DNA from: Cordilura impudica | Lineage: Eukaryota; Arthropoda; Insecta; Diptera; Scathophagidae | DNA: 64,000 nt | Direction: 5' to 3' | Assembly: GCA_963682025.1 (NCBI GenBank) | Contig: OY821519.1 | Location: 146,424,312-146,488,311 of the forward strand | Shown here: in pieces, positions 52,501-56,677 of the stretch | Numbering within the stretch: the stretch's first letter is position 1 | How the letters are laid out: every line of letters starts with the position of its first letter | The notes under the pieces: generated by a model | What the model was told of the DNA's origin: nothing | The model's input: the letters and a program-made list of their open reading frames with translations, nothing else | Database searches by the model: none | Program-made: the position numbers and the translations under genes

Positions 52501-52934
52501 GCAACAACACAATCATTTTTCAATCTTAAAAATAAAAAAGGCTTAAGTTAGATGCATAAAAAAGCATTTGTAAAAAGCAAATGAAATTATGAAAATCATG
52601 CAAACGTTTTGTTTTGATTTATTTCGTGTTTCTTACACAAATTCCTACACATATACATATATATATATATAGGAAAAAAGTGAAAGCAGAAGAAAGGTTG
52701 AAAACGAATTCGAACAAAAAATATATATTTTTCTTATTTGTTTTGTTTTTTTTTTTTTTGTAAATATCTTCAAAAGATTGTAATAAAATGGAACACATAA
52801 CTTACTTGTAATTGCACACTAGTTTTACCCTCAAAAGTGAAAGCCTCCAAGTTGGGTTTTAACTCTAATTCATAATGTGAAGGCACAACATGGGTGGGTA
52901 AACGTTGAAATTCTTTTTGTTGATTAGCAGCCAT
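13447..52934 (-). CDS. Psa: Puromycin-sensitive aminopeptidase (M1 family)
   Basis: A zinc metallo-aminopeptidase that removes N-terminal residues from peptides, mainly in the cytosol and nucleus in this family. From the ATG at 52934-52932 (MAANQQKEFQRLP) the six coding exons 52934-52806, 16334-15518, 15405-14301, 14225-14006, 13930-13808 and 13656-13447 total 2604 nt, or 867 residues plus stop. This matches the family length. All introns are GT-AG and all phases agree. Catalytic residues in this numbering: GAMEN exopeptidase motif 272-276, HEIAH zinc site 308-312, second zinc Glu 331 after the expected 18 residues, and catalytic Tyr 394 in ISYNKG. Nothing is missing, so the gene looks functional. 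The intron after the first of these exons is about 36.5 kb and full of transposons. The other introns are short. The neighbour ATPsynB is divergent. Confidence 0.96.
16422..16484. repeat. AAC/AAT microsatellite
   Basis: Three AAC units followed by about 18 AAT units, in the Psa intron roughly 90 bp upstream of the splice acceptor at 16335. Confidence 0.95.
16785..17400 (+). pseudogene. Mariner transposase relic
   Basis: Across shifting frames the plus strand shows the C-terminal half of a mariner transposase: WNQSGVVYYQLLKAKETISG (about 17020-17080), then NDLLNVAAPVI, WEVLPHPPYS (about 17205-17235), YHLFRSNTHKTV and FFRRGIGMLQ (about 17340-17370). At least three frameshifts and several stops disable it. 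The order and spacing match mariner proteins, including the HPPYSxD...YHLFRS block around the last catalytic Asp, here changed. It lies in the Psa intron. Terminal repeats were not identified. Confidence 0.8.
17401..17892. other. AT-rich intronic DNA, no gene
   Basis: No coding similarity. A short stretch near 17660 (GTGATAGCGAACCTATG) resembles hAT-type terminal sequence, but no partner end was found. Confidence 0.4.
18365..21242 (-). pseudogene. Jockey ORF2: endonuclease and reverse transcriptase
   Basis: The endonuclease segment (21242-20796) has IDSAFIQETHLKK and FIGGDFNAKNISWG. The next frame (20805-20122) continues with SSFLDHFLVSS and SDHFPL, the family's terminal Asp-His motif. Reverse transcriptase motifs follow at 20121-19327 (NNKKSHGLDNISKFIIKKLP, NNLRPISLLSNLGKLFE, AVSLDVEKAFD) and 19376-18831 (GIPQGSILAPHLYN, ILYADDSLLYAH, KYLGISF). 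A C-terminal segment lies at 18706-18365. At least three frameshifts and a short 18-bp tandem duplication near 20096-20131 separate these pieces, so no intact ORF2 remains. The catalytic YADD box is still present. Confidence 0.85.
21609..21895 (-). pseudogene. Jockey ORF1 C-terminal zinc-knuckle region
   Basis: The translation shows three Cys-rich knuckles in order: CWRCQQWGHISPNC, CIKCDQSHAPGEC and CVNCNQKGHPSNFKGCP, ending KKVVKERK. This is the nucleic-acid-binding part of a Jockey-type ORF1. The open frame continues artificially upstream into the 22-bp tandem repeat, where it reads repeats of TFCQQICQHFV. That part is not original gag sequence. Confidence 0.8.
22002..22190. repeat. 22-bp tandem repeat (TTGTTGACAAAATGTTGACA)
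   Basis: About eight imperfect copies of a 22-23-bp unit built from TTGTTGACA and AATGTTGACA. The same words occur in the ends of the TA-flanked element at 17893-22312, so the array is probably its subterminal region and not part of the LINE. Confidence 0.85.
22325..22479. repeat. Perfect 32-bp inverted repeat (hairpin element)
   Basis: The arm 22325-22356 (TGACCTTCTCCGAGAAAAGG...) is the exact reverse complement of 22448-22479, with a 91-nt spacer. The arms continue with weaker ACATATG/CATATATGT symmetry. The left arm contains the words GGGACCTA and AAGTTTTG.GAAAAA, which recur near 49624-49660. It looks like a small MITE or a hairpin-forming terminal fragment. Confidence 0.75.
22855..23580. 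repeat. Dispersed fly repeat with palindromic tail
   Basis: It includes CGATGTCCGTCCGTCCGTCT at about 22948, two diverged internal stretches of the type GGTGAGAATCGGTCCATGTT / GGTCAGGATCGGTCCATTTT, and ends in a 20-nt perfect palindrome (TAGTCGGTCTAGACCGACTA) followed by TAATTTTCTTCTTGTTTT. Repeats of this layout are very common in fly genomes. I cannot assign the element class. Short open frames on both strands here are not genes. Confidence 0.6.
23640..24105 (-). pseudogene. Harbinger-type transposase N-terminus
   Basis: From an ATG at 24105 (MPKITEKEKI) the protein runs to QLDDF. After a frameshift near 23800 it continues as LKVSRIEFHTLVSMI and VQYQLAIVLYRLGSSGEGA. The block Q-L-A-x-x-L-Y-R-L-G-S-x-G-E-G-A is characteristic of HARBI1/PIF-type transposases just before their DDE domain. 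The catalytic domain is absent because the dispersed repeat begins soon after. Confidence 0.65.
24373..24656 (+). pseudogene. hAT transposase, N-terminal part with BED-like finger
   Basis: From ATG 24373 (MPVPNKKTKT), after early stops, a frame shows a BED-type zinc finger: ICELCSVSMVCRKSSVKRHY followed by ETIH, then a charged linker. This is the start of ZBED/GTF2IRD2-like hAT transposases. The gene is cut at 24656-24657 by the insertion of a 12.7-kb element. Its DDE and C-terminal parts resume at 37389 on the same strand. Premature stops mean it was dead or has decayed since. Confidence 0.7.
24960..25175. repeat. About 84-bp subterminal tandem repeat of the CACTA-like element
   Basis: About two and a half copies of a unit of about 84 bp running from GG(T/C)TTAAAAACAAAACC through AAGTATTAAAAATC, a CTCACTTTCAACTG-like stretch and AACTTTAATACTTT. 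Each unit contains AGTATTAA and its reverse complement, so every unit can fold on itself. Confidence 0.75.
25733..26236 (+). repeat. BEL 5' LTR
   Basis: 504 bp, TG...CA ends with the 9-bp inverted pair TGTCGCTGG / CCAGCGACA. Short hydrophobic open frames inside (around 25776-25969) are also present in the 3' LTR and are not genes. No primer binding site matching a tRNA that I know was found just downstream of 26236. Confidence 0.95.
26292..27203 (+). CDS. gag: BEL gag, N-terminal part
   Basis: The ATG at 26292 lies 55 bp after the 5' LTR. The first ~110 residues are Pro/Ser/Thr-rich (RSPPRRSPRNPPTVDS). A coiled-coil-like stretch follows at about 121-147 (EMENLQRQIDVLQAQLLNAQ), then a Gln-rich linker and, from about residue 236, the start of the BEL gag domain (KIYDLPEFNGAAEDWPMFL). 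The frame ends at 27203, but gag similarity leaves this frame around 27135 and continues in the pol frame. The last ~22 residues are therefore off-frame. The expected role is the structural capsid protein of the retrotransposon particle. Confidence 0.8.
   Translation: MSMQRSPPRRSPRNPPTVDSLPVTVSRQPTGSMSAGADEGVNVAQMPPVPHTSSSTARPSSESLTTATEINTSVRGTNQPTLNVQNTAPSFLLSHVPPPLTPAPGVSSHQTPMTSFPNQVAHPEMENLQRQIDVLQAQLLNAQRALKAATTTNRVSNPPSMPMSNGTTPAVPDNIAGTSNSSGPEDIMDRRDSSPFFFASTDATMAPCYQGQQQMLAAQPQSVQQPTATYQVQSLMPTPRKIYDLPEFNGAAEDWPMFLSAFHNTTAAYGYSHFENCLRLQKAKVKPGSVSNRCSFTQTMFQQ
27119..31801 (+). CDS. pol: BEL gag C-terminus and pol polyprotein
   Basis: An open frame of 1,560 codons with no ATG at its beginning. 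It is open only from 27119 and overlaps the gag frame by 85 nt in the -1 register. In order: remaining gag domain (VKSLLIHPNNVPTVIEQL), zinc knuckles at ~169-240 (CPHC, CFSC...HSSRDC), aspartic protease at ~298 (LLDEGSSVTMMDS), reverse transcriptase with MTFGAACSP and HHYVDDFVDSF at ~703, RNase H (HVFVDASEDAFGAV) at ~889, integrase zinc domain (HHLTQ... CISTCNIC) ~1185-1235, integrase core Asp ~1268 (GVDYFGP), Asp ~1329 (RSDNGKNF), Glu ~1380 (GIWERMVQ), and a C-terminal DUF5641-like domain (RREWKRGRIEEVYKG). All catalytic boxes look intact. Confidence 0.92.
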   Translation: MFAATKGEGEARECVKSLLIHPNNVPTVIEQLKFQYGRPELLIRCQLQQVREILPIGENAVEKLIPFSVKVRNLAAFLETANGHQHLSNPTLMEELVQKLPMSRRLDWAQYAASLRQWPTVLDFSNWLQGVANLVRSIQTASTSTSRPNNSESKKRVVLYASDVQRREIQCPHCRGQHRIFECKKFLSLTVQNRWTEVKKLRLCFSCLSGGHSSRDCRRRKECQIENCRRKHNKLLHEDQPSVSNANNSSNLSSADSGQIGEPVLSCVSSIFEKNELLFRVLPVKLYGPNCVVETYALLDEGSSVTMMDSALVRQLGLQGRQSKLNLNWYGGKSSQEVATVVDLHVSGVNKQRKYAMKNVYGVSNLKLPNQSFDANLIKNHGIPIASYGNVAPKLLIGLDHCHLGLPDEIVPLEEAGPYAANTPLGWIVFGNLKGGHPTARTCLLTAQPDNLYDLVASYFETENFGVKALPVIESEEVARAQKILNDSTKRVAGRFQSRLLWCHDDVVLPDSHAMALNRLYGMERKMKRNPDFGVAYKNIIADYEKKGYVRKLTSSEAQSCNARTWYLPHFGVINPNKPGKIRLVFDAAAKVEGVSLNSNLLKGPQKYKPLPSVLFNFRVGAVAVCGDIKEMFHQIVVAPEDRCSQRFLWRKSGSCSPDVYEMVVMTFGAACSPCVAQYVKEKNALEFRDRFPRAVKSILEHHYVDDFVDSFEDVSKAIEIATQVRDIHKTAGFVLRNFTSNSLDVVMALEGDSDHHVRFDLNEFGTSMEKILGMYWHPKDDAFKFIFKFHRVNEEIVKGLRCPTKRELLSVVMSVYDPIGFLCHFMITAKLLLREIWRSDTRWDEKLPEGLEVLWNNWRQDLQNVSDVHVPRFYFGTGLPDVLELHVFVDASEDAFGAVSYWRYITVCGKISVSFISAKSKCAPMKTMTIPRLELQAAVLGTRLMCTILEEHSLKVSRCIFWSDSTTVINWICSESRRYKPFVAHRISEILDSTRPADWRWLPTDLNVADETTRTKNKVNFSYEQRWFQGPKFLYNHEDGWPTSDCGEHNDCCEEELRPKFALLVSSNLIIDFKRFSSFLRLKRTMAWARRFADYCRKKKLDNATSCLTAAELRDAENILCQLAQQESFGDELQILKSGGNIPKCNDLYTLSPYIDDKKCLRVYGRIDAASWLPLYSRRPIILSPTHHLTQLIVAHMHNKMKHQNFEATLGEIRKTFWIPRLRRLLSKCISTCNICKIRRASPAPPYMGPLPTDRLTPYVRPFTYTGVDYFGPVNITIGRRHEKRWVALFTCLTIRAVHLEVAFDLSTDACILTIRNFINRRGTPLKMRSDNGKNFVGVNQEAKRFEEVFDVARIQDELTTKGIDWEFNCPYNPAEGGIWERMVQCVKKVLRVTLTEVAPKEHTLQSFLIEAENIVNSRPLTHLPVSHEDEEPLTPNHFLLGSPNTAQTLEGTVIDKPAVSRKQWRISRQLRDHFWKRWIIEYLPTLTRRSKWCEYTQPMAPGDLVLICDPAVSRREWKRGRIEEVYKGSDGVIRRADVRTCSGILRRPVSKLAVLDFE
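31819..31831 (+). promoter_or_regulatory. BEL polypurine tract
   Basis: A purine-rich G tract (ACGGGGGTGGGGA) immediately upstream of the 3' LTR, the expected position and composition for the plus-strand priming site. Confidence 0.75.
31832..32335 (+). repeat. BEL 3' LTR
   Basis: 504 bp, same length as the 5' LTR and apparently identical except for one base in the TACTTTTTCTAATG stretch. It is followed directly by the target duplication GGCAA. Confidence 0.95.
33571..35707 (+). pseudogene. ORF2 of the CACTA-like element: C2H2 finger and tnp2-like transposase
   Basis: It starts MMKNFCFSCKKEFETIPYVI, with one C2H2-like finger (CFSC...HLKNEH) and a second Cys/His unit. A helical stretch (LSKKLISCGISETKIGEIL) follows, then FYVSPTARPLGGRWAV. 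After an A14 run near 34200 breaks the frame, the translation gives QIQIFYDDFEITNPLGSKTG and GALYVTIRNLPYQYNS (34413-34530), then SLNVDVMYDSLEGAVPF (about 34965-35000) and NLIPKHHFLTHYPSALRKIG with MRYEAKHREF (about 35355-35465). The Y-x-D-D/E-F-E...PLGS...GA-x-Y-x-x-x-x-N-L-P block resembles CACTA tnp2 transposases. A stop at 34764, a frameshift near 35030, a stop at 35278 and another frameshift near 35540 leave it inactive. Confidence 0.65.
35708..36590. repeat. CACTA 3' noncoding part with GCGATTTTTG tandem repeat
   Basis: After the ORF2 end there is an A-run (about 35748-35765), then AT-rich DNA. At about 36135-36490 lies an imperfect tandem array with a unit of about 30-50 bp based on GCGATTTTTGTTATTCGCG and GGTTTTGGCGATT. 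The repetitive open frames on both strands of this array are artefacts. Confidence 0.65.
36590..36980. repeat. Dispersed CACGCCCATTGGTCCGATCC repeat, tandem copies
   Basis: About two to three diverged copies of a unit near 130 bp, starting around GTGACACGCCCATTGGTCCG, GGGGTTCCACCCCTACTGAT and GAGGTGCCACGCCCACTTGA. Each contains words like ACAAAGTCCCAAG.CTTT. The same family occurs at 57216-57283 and 59465-59585. The class is unknown. Confidence 0.6.
37389..38705 (+). pseudogene. hAT transposase, DDE and C-terminal parts
   Basis: In shifting frames: LPKVTEALSEVEIDLSKVVS then VTTDGAPSMIGKEAGFVNIF (about 37670-37800, first catalytic Asp region), QEALYAKNDFKLVAAVMKLV, YNNVRWLSRGKVLQRF (about 37965-38020), HMNDLNLKLQGF, TKIIKEFDNVLEAAIEQFST (38268-38330), and a C-terminal dimerisation-like block with SSTYSRES near 38540 and IRHTDDISTF near 38600. 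The pattern is that of ZBED/GTF2IRD2-like hAT transposases. It continues the BED-finger fragment at 24373-24656 on the same strand. Several stops and frameshifts make it a pseudogene. Its own terminal repeats were not found. Confidence 0.8.
38706..39889. other. AT-rich intronic DNA, nothing recognised
   Basis: No coding similarity or clear repeat structure. The open frame at 39454-39669 is AT-driven and hydrophobic, without support. Confidence 0.4.
39890..40357. mobile_element. Small PIF/Harbinger-like MITE (468 bp)
   Basis: The ends are inverted repeats: the left reads AGGTCTGTTCCGCCA and the right, inverted, AGTTCTGTTCCCCCA. The flanks share ATT(A), consistent with a 3-bp duplication. On the minus strand it contains a short frame with MEKLVLYENLLESSSDSEEE, resembling the acidic/Ser start of Harbinger-type transposases, so it may be an internally deleted copy. 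The superfamily is an inference from the 3-bp duplication and this frame. Confidence 0.55.
40521..40563 (-). ncRNA. Candidate hammerhead ribozyme motif at the Penelope-like 3' end
   Basis: On the minus strand the box CTGAAGA (40563-40557) is followed by a segment that can fold into a 7-bp stem with a 3-nt loop (GAATGTC/GACGTTC), then GAAA (40538-40535), then a short TATT-GG-AATA stem III, then ATAA with a possible cleavage site. This matches the hammerhead core CUGANGA-stem II-GAAA with the minimal stem III described for Penelope-like elements. I see no complementary strands for stem I, so activity as a monomer is doubtful. Confidence 0.45.
42262..42723. mobile_element. MITE inserted in the Penelope-like element
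   Basis: The terminal inverted repeats are about 35 bp. The left begins GATTCACACAAGGCAATTTT and the right, inverted, begins GAATTCACACAAGGCAAATT. The insert separates the two coding parts of the Penelope-like element. An additional diverged copy of the terminal sequence is seen at about 42330-42362. No open frame and no clear target duplication were found. Confidence 0.65.
42956..43369. other. AT-rich intronic DNA, nothing recognised
   Basis: No coding similarity seen between the Penelope-like element and the next transposon fragment. Confidence 0.35.
43370..43900 (+). pseudogene. Transposon protein fragment (DUF7869-like C-terminus)
   Basis: The translation gives YGHSFISNDRDFGVLETALKK then LYAPQDYY (43430-43515), followed in shifted frames by MKKEDFVSTKSLEEALSK and a Lys-rich tail. 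The signature GHS-x(4)-DRDFG-x-[IL]E, then Y-x-P-x-x-[WY], is one that I associate with a common insect family of transposon-encoded proteins with DUF7869-like ends. Stops at 43516 and later make it a relic. The assignment is from memory of the motif and is tentative. Confidence 0.45.
43985..44070 (-). ncRNA. Second hammerhead-like motif of a Penelope-like terminus
   Basis: On the minus strand CTGAAGA (44053-44047) is followed by a short imperfect stem II (GTT...AAC) and then GAAACGTCGGATGG (from 44029 down). The arrangement CTGAAGAAG...GAAACGTCGG is typical of Penelope-like terminal hammerhead motifs. No Penelope coding sequence lies next to it, so this is an isolated terminus or the remnant of another copy. 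Confidence 0.4.
44071..44559. other. AT-rich intronic DNA, nothing recognised
   Basis: No open frame of note and no repeats that I can identify. Confidence 0.35.
44560..45110 (+). pseudogene. Tc1-like transposase relic
   Basis: The pieces in order are NRLARKNFAKEHMNWS (about 44768-44815), RRPKGKRLDPKYTNKTVKFG and GGNIRVWRCFSVQGMIPIL (44870-45000), then ILNDVMYP and ADENMPLVWKWH (45033-45100). These are consecutive blocks of the Tc1 family DDE domain, including the VRRP-KG-R and GG-x-I-x-VW-x-CFS motifs. The second catalytic Asp block and the C-terminus are missing, and stops interrupt the frame. Confidence 0.8.
45220..45415. repeat. Two ~90-bp direct repeats
   Basis: The stretch from GATGACTTGTACCAAGTTTC (about 45223) recurs at about 45327 as GATGACTTGTTTCAAGTTTC. 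Both copies run on through CATGACTTTTGGTAA, AAATTTGG.G.GAAAAA and TTTTCGG.TTATGT. The period is about 104 bp. Confidence 0.8.
45395..46560 (+). pseudogene. R1-clade LINE reverse transcriptase fragment
   Basis: It starts inside the reverse transcriptase: GYPQGSICGPFIWNLMMDPV, then AYADDLLVLIEGQSRAELE (45560-45625). After a frameshift come DMAMDKTVVMLLKG-like text (VAMDKTVVMLLKG), VKYLGITMRERM and WGLSRRSMRTIYRGLFVACA (45660-46170). The C-terminal part is at 46175-46560 (SRWQDRWDRSDNGRV, then YSFIRDVTF). The motif set is typical of R1-clade elements, several of which are specific for rDNA, but no rDNA flank is seen here. It is more GC-rich than its surroundings, so it is a fairly recent arrival. 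The 5' part is truncated. Confidence 0.8.
46561..47235 (+). other. GC-rich tail, probably 3' untranslated region of the R1-clade LINE
   Basis: This is unusually GC-rich for the window and has no convincing coding frame. It continues directly from the LINE C-terminus and ends at the Helitron start. I did not find the 3' end signature. Confidence 0.4.
47236..49122 (+). mobile_element. Helitron fragment with helicase domain and complete 3' end
   Basis: The 3' end has the expected structure: a hairpin GGCAAA-ACAACG-TTTGCC (49093-49110), then GGGTCCAG, then CTAG (49119-49122), followed by T. The 5' end is TCTACATATATATATAAAAA at 47236, preceded by A, consistent with insertion between A and T. The internal part holds only a decayed helicase. 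The rolling-circle Rep (HUH) domain is missing, so this is an internally deleted copy. Confidence 0.8.
47600..48920 (+). pseudogene. Helitron PIF1-type helicase, broken
   Basis: The pieces in order are AIASSGIAATLLHGGRTAHS (47729-47790; the GKT Walker A is lost upstream), SIIIWDECTMSHK (Walker B-like DE), GGALILLSGDFRQTLPVIPK, PGLPPHLLKLKFGSSIILLR with NGTRLIVERI (48490-48600), and FAMTINKSQGQSLQICGLNL with YVTCSRVGKPANFFIY (48740-48870). Frameshifts near 48075 and 48390 and a stop near 48645 disable it. The family unwinds DNA during Helitron rolling-circle transposition. Confidence 0.85.
49123..49518. other. Intronic DNA, nothing recognised
   Basis: AT-rich. A stretch around 49255-49450 is of more mixed composition and could be a solo-LTR-like scrap, but nothing supports that firmly. 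Confidence 0.3.
49519..49594. repeat. (AAT)n microsatellite
   Basis: About 25 AAT units, uninterrupted. Confidence 0.97.
49604..49910. repeat. Dispersed repeat related to the 22325-22479 hairpin element
   Basis: It contains GGGACCTATGGTCAGAAAAT and AAGTTTTGGAGAAAAATTAC, close to GGGACCTAGTGTGTGAAAAT and AAGTTTTGAGAAAAAAACGC at 22343-22385. Then come GATGCGTCTGAACGC and GGCGGATCTAATATGGCGG. The class is unknown. Confidence 0.5.
49920..51990 (+). pseudogene. Degenerate non-LTR retrotransposon (endonuclease to RT C-terminus)
   Basis: The endonuclease scraps are CDILIAGDFNIDW (about 49945-49983) and HESIDIFITS (50157-50186). The decayed reverse transcriptase has FHDFKRAFQTIYRDILLKKL (about 51110-51165) and ESILGALLFVILY (about 51272-51310). 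The best preserved part is 51568-51846 (MIKPHFEYGSTVLFTC, RLEKLQNKAMRTIFKYNRFT, LKWLYIQQRLHINT), the thumb-like C-terminus of CR1/L2/Jockey-type reverse transcriptases. Many stops. It is too decayed to name the clade. Confidence 0.65.
51991..52805. other. AT-rich start of the large Psa intron
   Basis: The donor of the large intron is at 52805-52801 (GTAAG on the minus strand). The stretch contains a T-run near 52747-52759 and a short TA run near 52660-52672. No gene was seen. Confidence 0.5.
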
Positions 52935-53810
52935 TGTTTTCCTTCCTTTAGCAAAAGTTGCAGATGATGAACCGTTTGAATTTGGTTGAGATTGCGGTAA
53001 AACAGCTATATCAGAAGAATTTCGATTTAATATGGCACGATATTTTTCGCAAAGATCTCCAAGTAGTGGAGCTTCACTGCACTTCAGCGGTGCACCCAAA
53101 GAAACCGATGAGTAATCACGATAAAATTGTTTTTGCACTTTAACAAATGGTTTACCCGAGATAAGCGTATTAAGATGGCAGTTTTCTAATAATTTTGGAG
53201 TAGTAGAACGTTTGATTAAATTGAATTTTTGCAAATTTAAGAACGATGGGGTTAATACACGACAATAGGCAAGCGAATGTGGTGTTTGTTTGTTAGCAAT
53301 TATAGCACAAGCAGTGTTATAAGTGGTACGAGTACGACAGCGATAAGTTTTAGTAGAACTAGCAGCAGCAACAACCGCGTTTCGACAACGATGTTGATTA
53401 TTTTGCAACTGCCGAATGTGAATTATTCGATTTGACAGCTGGCAAGTTGTTAAAAACACTTGAGTTTCAGTTGGGGTTGGAGAATTTTTTATATGTGGCG
53501 AATGAAAATCTGCACGTTGTTGCTGTTCATGTTGTAGTGGGATTTTAAAATTTTGTTGTTTTTGTTCTGGGTATTTTAGGTTAACGGGACAAATGCAATT
53601 ATCAACTGCAAATATGTTTAATTAAAGGTAAAAAGCTATTAGAAACAAGTTGAACACTATATACAAACGAAAACAAATTATAGATATAAAATATTTTTAG
53701 AGCGAGTAACACTTATGGGCAGCTAGTGTTGGTTAGGGTTTAATTTTTACCTTTGCACAAATGTTGTTCAAAATCAGAATTTGCTAAATCTAAACACAAT
53801 TTATTTAATT
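52935..53810 (-). CDS. Psa: Psa 5' coding extension upstream of the conserved ATG
   Basis: Upstream of MAANQQ the frame stays open through exon 53605-52806 and, across a GT-AG intron (53750-53606), through a 60-bp exon (53810-53751). The join keeps the frame, which gives about 243 extra codons with no stop in AT-rich DNA. No methionine occurs in this stretch, so a start, if used, must lie in an exon further upstream, probably between 53812 and 55200. The first exon has to end one base into a codon. I could not find it. The segment is basic and Cys/Ser/Thr/Gln-rich with no recognised domain. Either an N-terminally extended isoform exists, or this is a leader that happens to be open. Confidence 0.6.
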
Positions 53811-55266
53811 CTGCAAAAAAAAAATATTTTAAAATTGCTTTACTTCAATTTTATTATGAGGCAAATTTTCACTAGAATACAATAAGATGACTTGCTATGT
53901 TTATCTTTTCCTTTTACAATACTATTGCCGATAAAAGTCAATTACACTGTCAGAGCTGTCATACCAGAAAAAAATGATTCCCACAAAGGAAAAGGTTTAA
54001 ATATTTAGGATAACATAATCTCAATGGGTAGATTAGATACCAGGCAAATTCAAAAAATATTTTAATTGCATTCATATGTAAGTAATGAATGGTAATAATT
54101 TTTAAAGTTATTTTTTCGATATATTTGCCGTCCACTTTTTTACTGTCAAAGTAAAAATTACAACATTATATATTTGCTGTTAGATATTAGTAGACTTGAC
54201 AGCTCCAATAACTAACACATGCGAAGTCTTTGTTGCGTTTTGACAACAGATGATCAAAAATGCGAAATTAAACTCTGTAAATATATAAACCTCCAAAAAT
54301 AACCATAGAAAAAAGAAAAACGATAACTTCACACACGTAATTTAAAATTATTTTCAGGAACTAAATTTAATTCATTTTGTTTGTCATGAAAAATTGTACA
54401 CTTTTTTAGGCAGTTTAAGTGTAAACTATATATAGTTTAGCTCATTTTCCTTAATTTATATAAAACATCATAAAAAATCCGTTGGAGCAATAACTTAAGT
54501 GGAATAGGTAACCCTTTGAGTTTTCCAAAACAAAATTACTTTTAATATGCATAAGTTTTTATTATAGGACTTTTTGTACCATTTTTTGATTTCCATGCTT
54601 GCAATGCTGTACGCGATCCACATTTTATAACATTTTTATACATGTTATTTACTATATAGAACAAATTTAAAATAAACTGAAATCAATTATTAAAATCCGA
54701 TAAGAAAAGTTTGATTATGACATTTTTGTAAAGTAGAATTTATAATAAAGCAGTGTTGAATTTAAGAAACTGAGATGCCGTTTATTTCGAATAGTACATG
54801 ACATGCAAACATGACGAAACAATTTTTCTCCATGACAATGATTTAATTGATAACGTTTTTATATACATATTTGTGTATGAATAAAAAAAATTGAATCTAA
54901 AAACGTTAACAATAAAATATTGAATACGATTACGGATATATGATAAACAAATTTTCTGTACATTTAAAAAATGTACTTTACTCTAAGTTTTGAATTGATG
55001 AATTATCATACTTTTATTCCTAATTTGATAAAATAATTTCCTTAAACAATCTCAAATTAATATACATAATTTGATATAGAATATGGCATTTTTGCTTAAA
55101 TGACATATGGAAAGTTTCCACAAATTCCAATGAAACAATACTAATTGTAACTTTTGTGTAGAGTTTTAGAACAATTGTGAATGGTTTTCTAATCAAGCAA
55201 AAATTTATAAGTGAGAGCCGCAGACGTCAATTTCCTTTTGAACTAAAAGAAAAAATTCACATAAAA
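53811..55266. promoter_or_regulatory. Divergent Psa/ATPsynB upstream region
   Basis: AT-rich DNA between the most 5' Psa exon found (minus strand) and the ATPsynB start codon (plus strand). It must hold both promoters and at least one undetected 5' exon of Psa. Just upstream of ATPsynB, 55227-55240 reads GACGTCAATTTCCT; the C-rich pyrimidine step TTTCCTTTT could be a TCT-type start site, but this is weak. No TATA box could be assigned with confidence. Confidence 0.35.
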
Positions 55267-56326
55267 ATGCTGTCGAGGGCCGCAATTCTTTCTGGTAAAT
55301 TTATTAAAAACTATGTTAATTTCACAAATGCATTGCTCATATAAGTGTTGGAATAAATTCCCATTGAGTTTAACTTCATAATCAAGTGCAGTTAGTTACG
55401 ACAATTTTCTGGTCAAATGTTTCACTAGTTTATGTAATCACTTTGGCTCATAATACAGCAAGTGTCAAATATAGAATCGATGTGAAAAAAATTTGTACAA
55501 ATGTAGTTAATAAGAAAGTTAATGAAATTTGTTTTTTTTTTAAATTGTTTTTTGTTTAGTTCAACGTCCATTCGGCGCTTTAGCTGCTAGAACCGCATCT
55601 GCTGCTGTTGCTGGTGGTGACCGCCCTGTTCGCCCTGAACACCCAGGCAAGGTCCGTCTGGGTTTCGTTCCAGAGGAATGGTTCCAATTTTTCTACAACA
55701 AAACTGGTGTAACTGGTCCCTACACCTTCGGTGTTGGTTTAATCACATATTTGTGCTCCAAGGAAATCTATGTCATGGAACATGAATATTACAGTGGTAT
55801 TTCCTTGGCCATTATGGCTATCGTTGCCGTTAAGAAACTTGGTCCAGCTGCTGCTAACTGGGCAGATAAGGAAATAGATAGAATCGAATCCGAATGGAAA
55901 CAGGGACGTGAGGATGAATTGAAGGCTCTCCAAGATTCGATTGAAGGTGAAAAGAAAGAACAATGGCGTGCTGAAGGTGCATTAATGCTCATGGATGCCA
56001 AGAAGGAGAACGTTGCACTTCAATTGGAAGCTGCTTTCCGTGAGCGCGCTATGAACGTTTACAATGAAGTATGTATTCCATAAGGGATAAACATAACTTC
56101 TTCCTTATTGGTTCTGATTGTTCTGTTTTTCATTTTATCGATTTAGGTAAAACGTAGGTTAGATTACCAAGTTGAGTGCCGTCATATTAACCGTCGCCTC
56201 GGCCAGAAACACATGGTCGACTGGATTGTTAAGAATGTTTTGGCCTCCATCACTCCACAGCAAGAGAAGGAAACCCTCAACAAGTGTATTGCTGATTTGT
56301 CAGCTCTGGCTGCCCGCACCAAGTAA
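55267..56326 (+). CDS. ATPsynB: ATP synthase subunit b, mitochondrial
   Basis: Subunit b of the mitochondrial F1Fo ATP synthase, part of the peripheral stalk that holds the F1 head against rotation; it acts at the inner membrane. Exons 55267-55294, 55560-56068 and 56147-56326 join with GT-AG introns and matching phases into 238 codons plus stop, close to fly family members. Features: N-terminal presequence (MLSRAAILS, then [14 protein letters not shown]), conserved [20 protein letters not shown], membrane segments at about 66-83 ([17 protein letters not shown]) and 87-100 ([14 protein letters not shown]), then a long charged helix ([20 protein letters not shown]...) ending [10 protein letters not shown]. 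No break is seen. It is divergent from Psa. The start is fixed by the presequence and the splice phase. Confidence 0.96.
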
Positions 56327-56409
56327 ATAGCATCCTTGCATTTCATTCAGTCATCATACTTTAAATATTCTGCAAACAAAACTTATACTTGCAAAAATAT
56401 AAAATGTGA

Positions 56410-56415
56410 AATAAA
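56410..56415 (+). terminator. ATPsynB: ATPsynB polyadenylation signal
   Basis: AATAAA 84 bases after the stop codon, in an AT-rich 3' untranslated region. No gene lies between 56327 and 56677. Confidence 0.6.
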
Positions 56416-56677
56416 TATAATATAAGAAATCCTCTCGTCAAACAAAATATTCAATTGTTTTTGTATTTTACAATCGAATTTATTTCGATGAAATGAATAC
56501 TTGCGATAGGATATACAAAGCTCAAACATGTAGTTTGCTTAGATATCGAATCTTCAGATCATATCAAAAATGTGATATGATCAATTTATGTGATTTTTGT
56601 ATTCCGATTTAGTTATCTATAATAAAGTAGTTTTATAGTTAGCTTTTAACACATGTTTTATAATGTATTTATTTATA

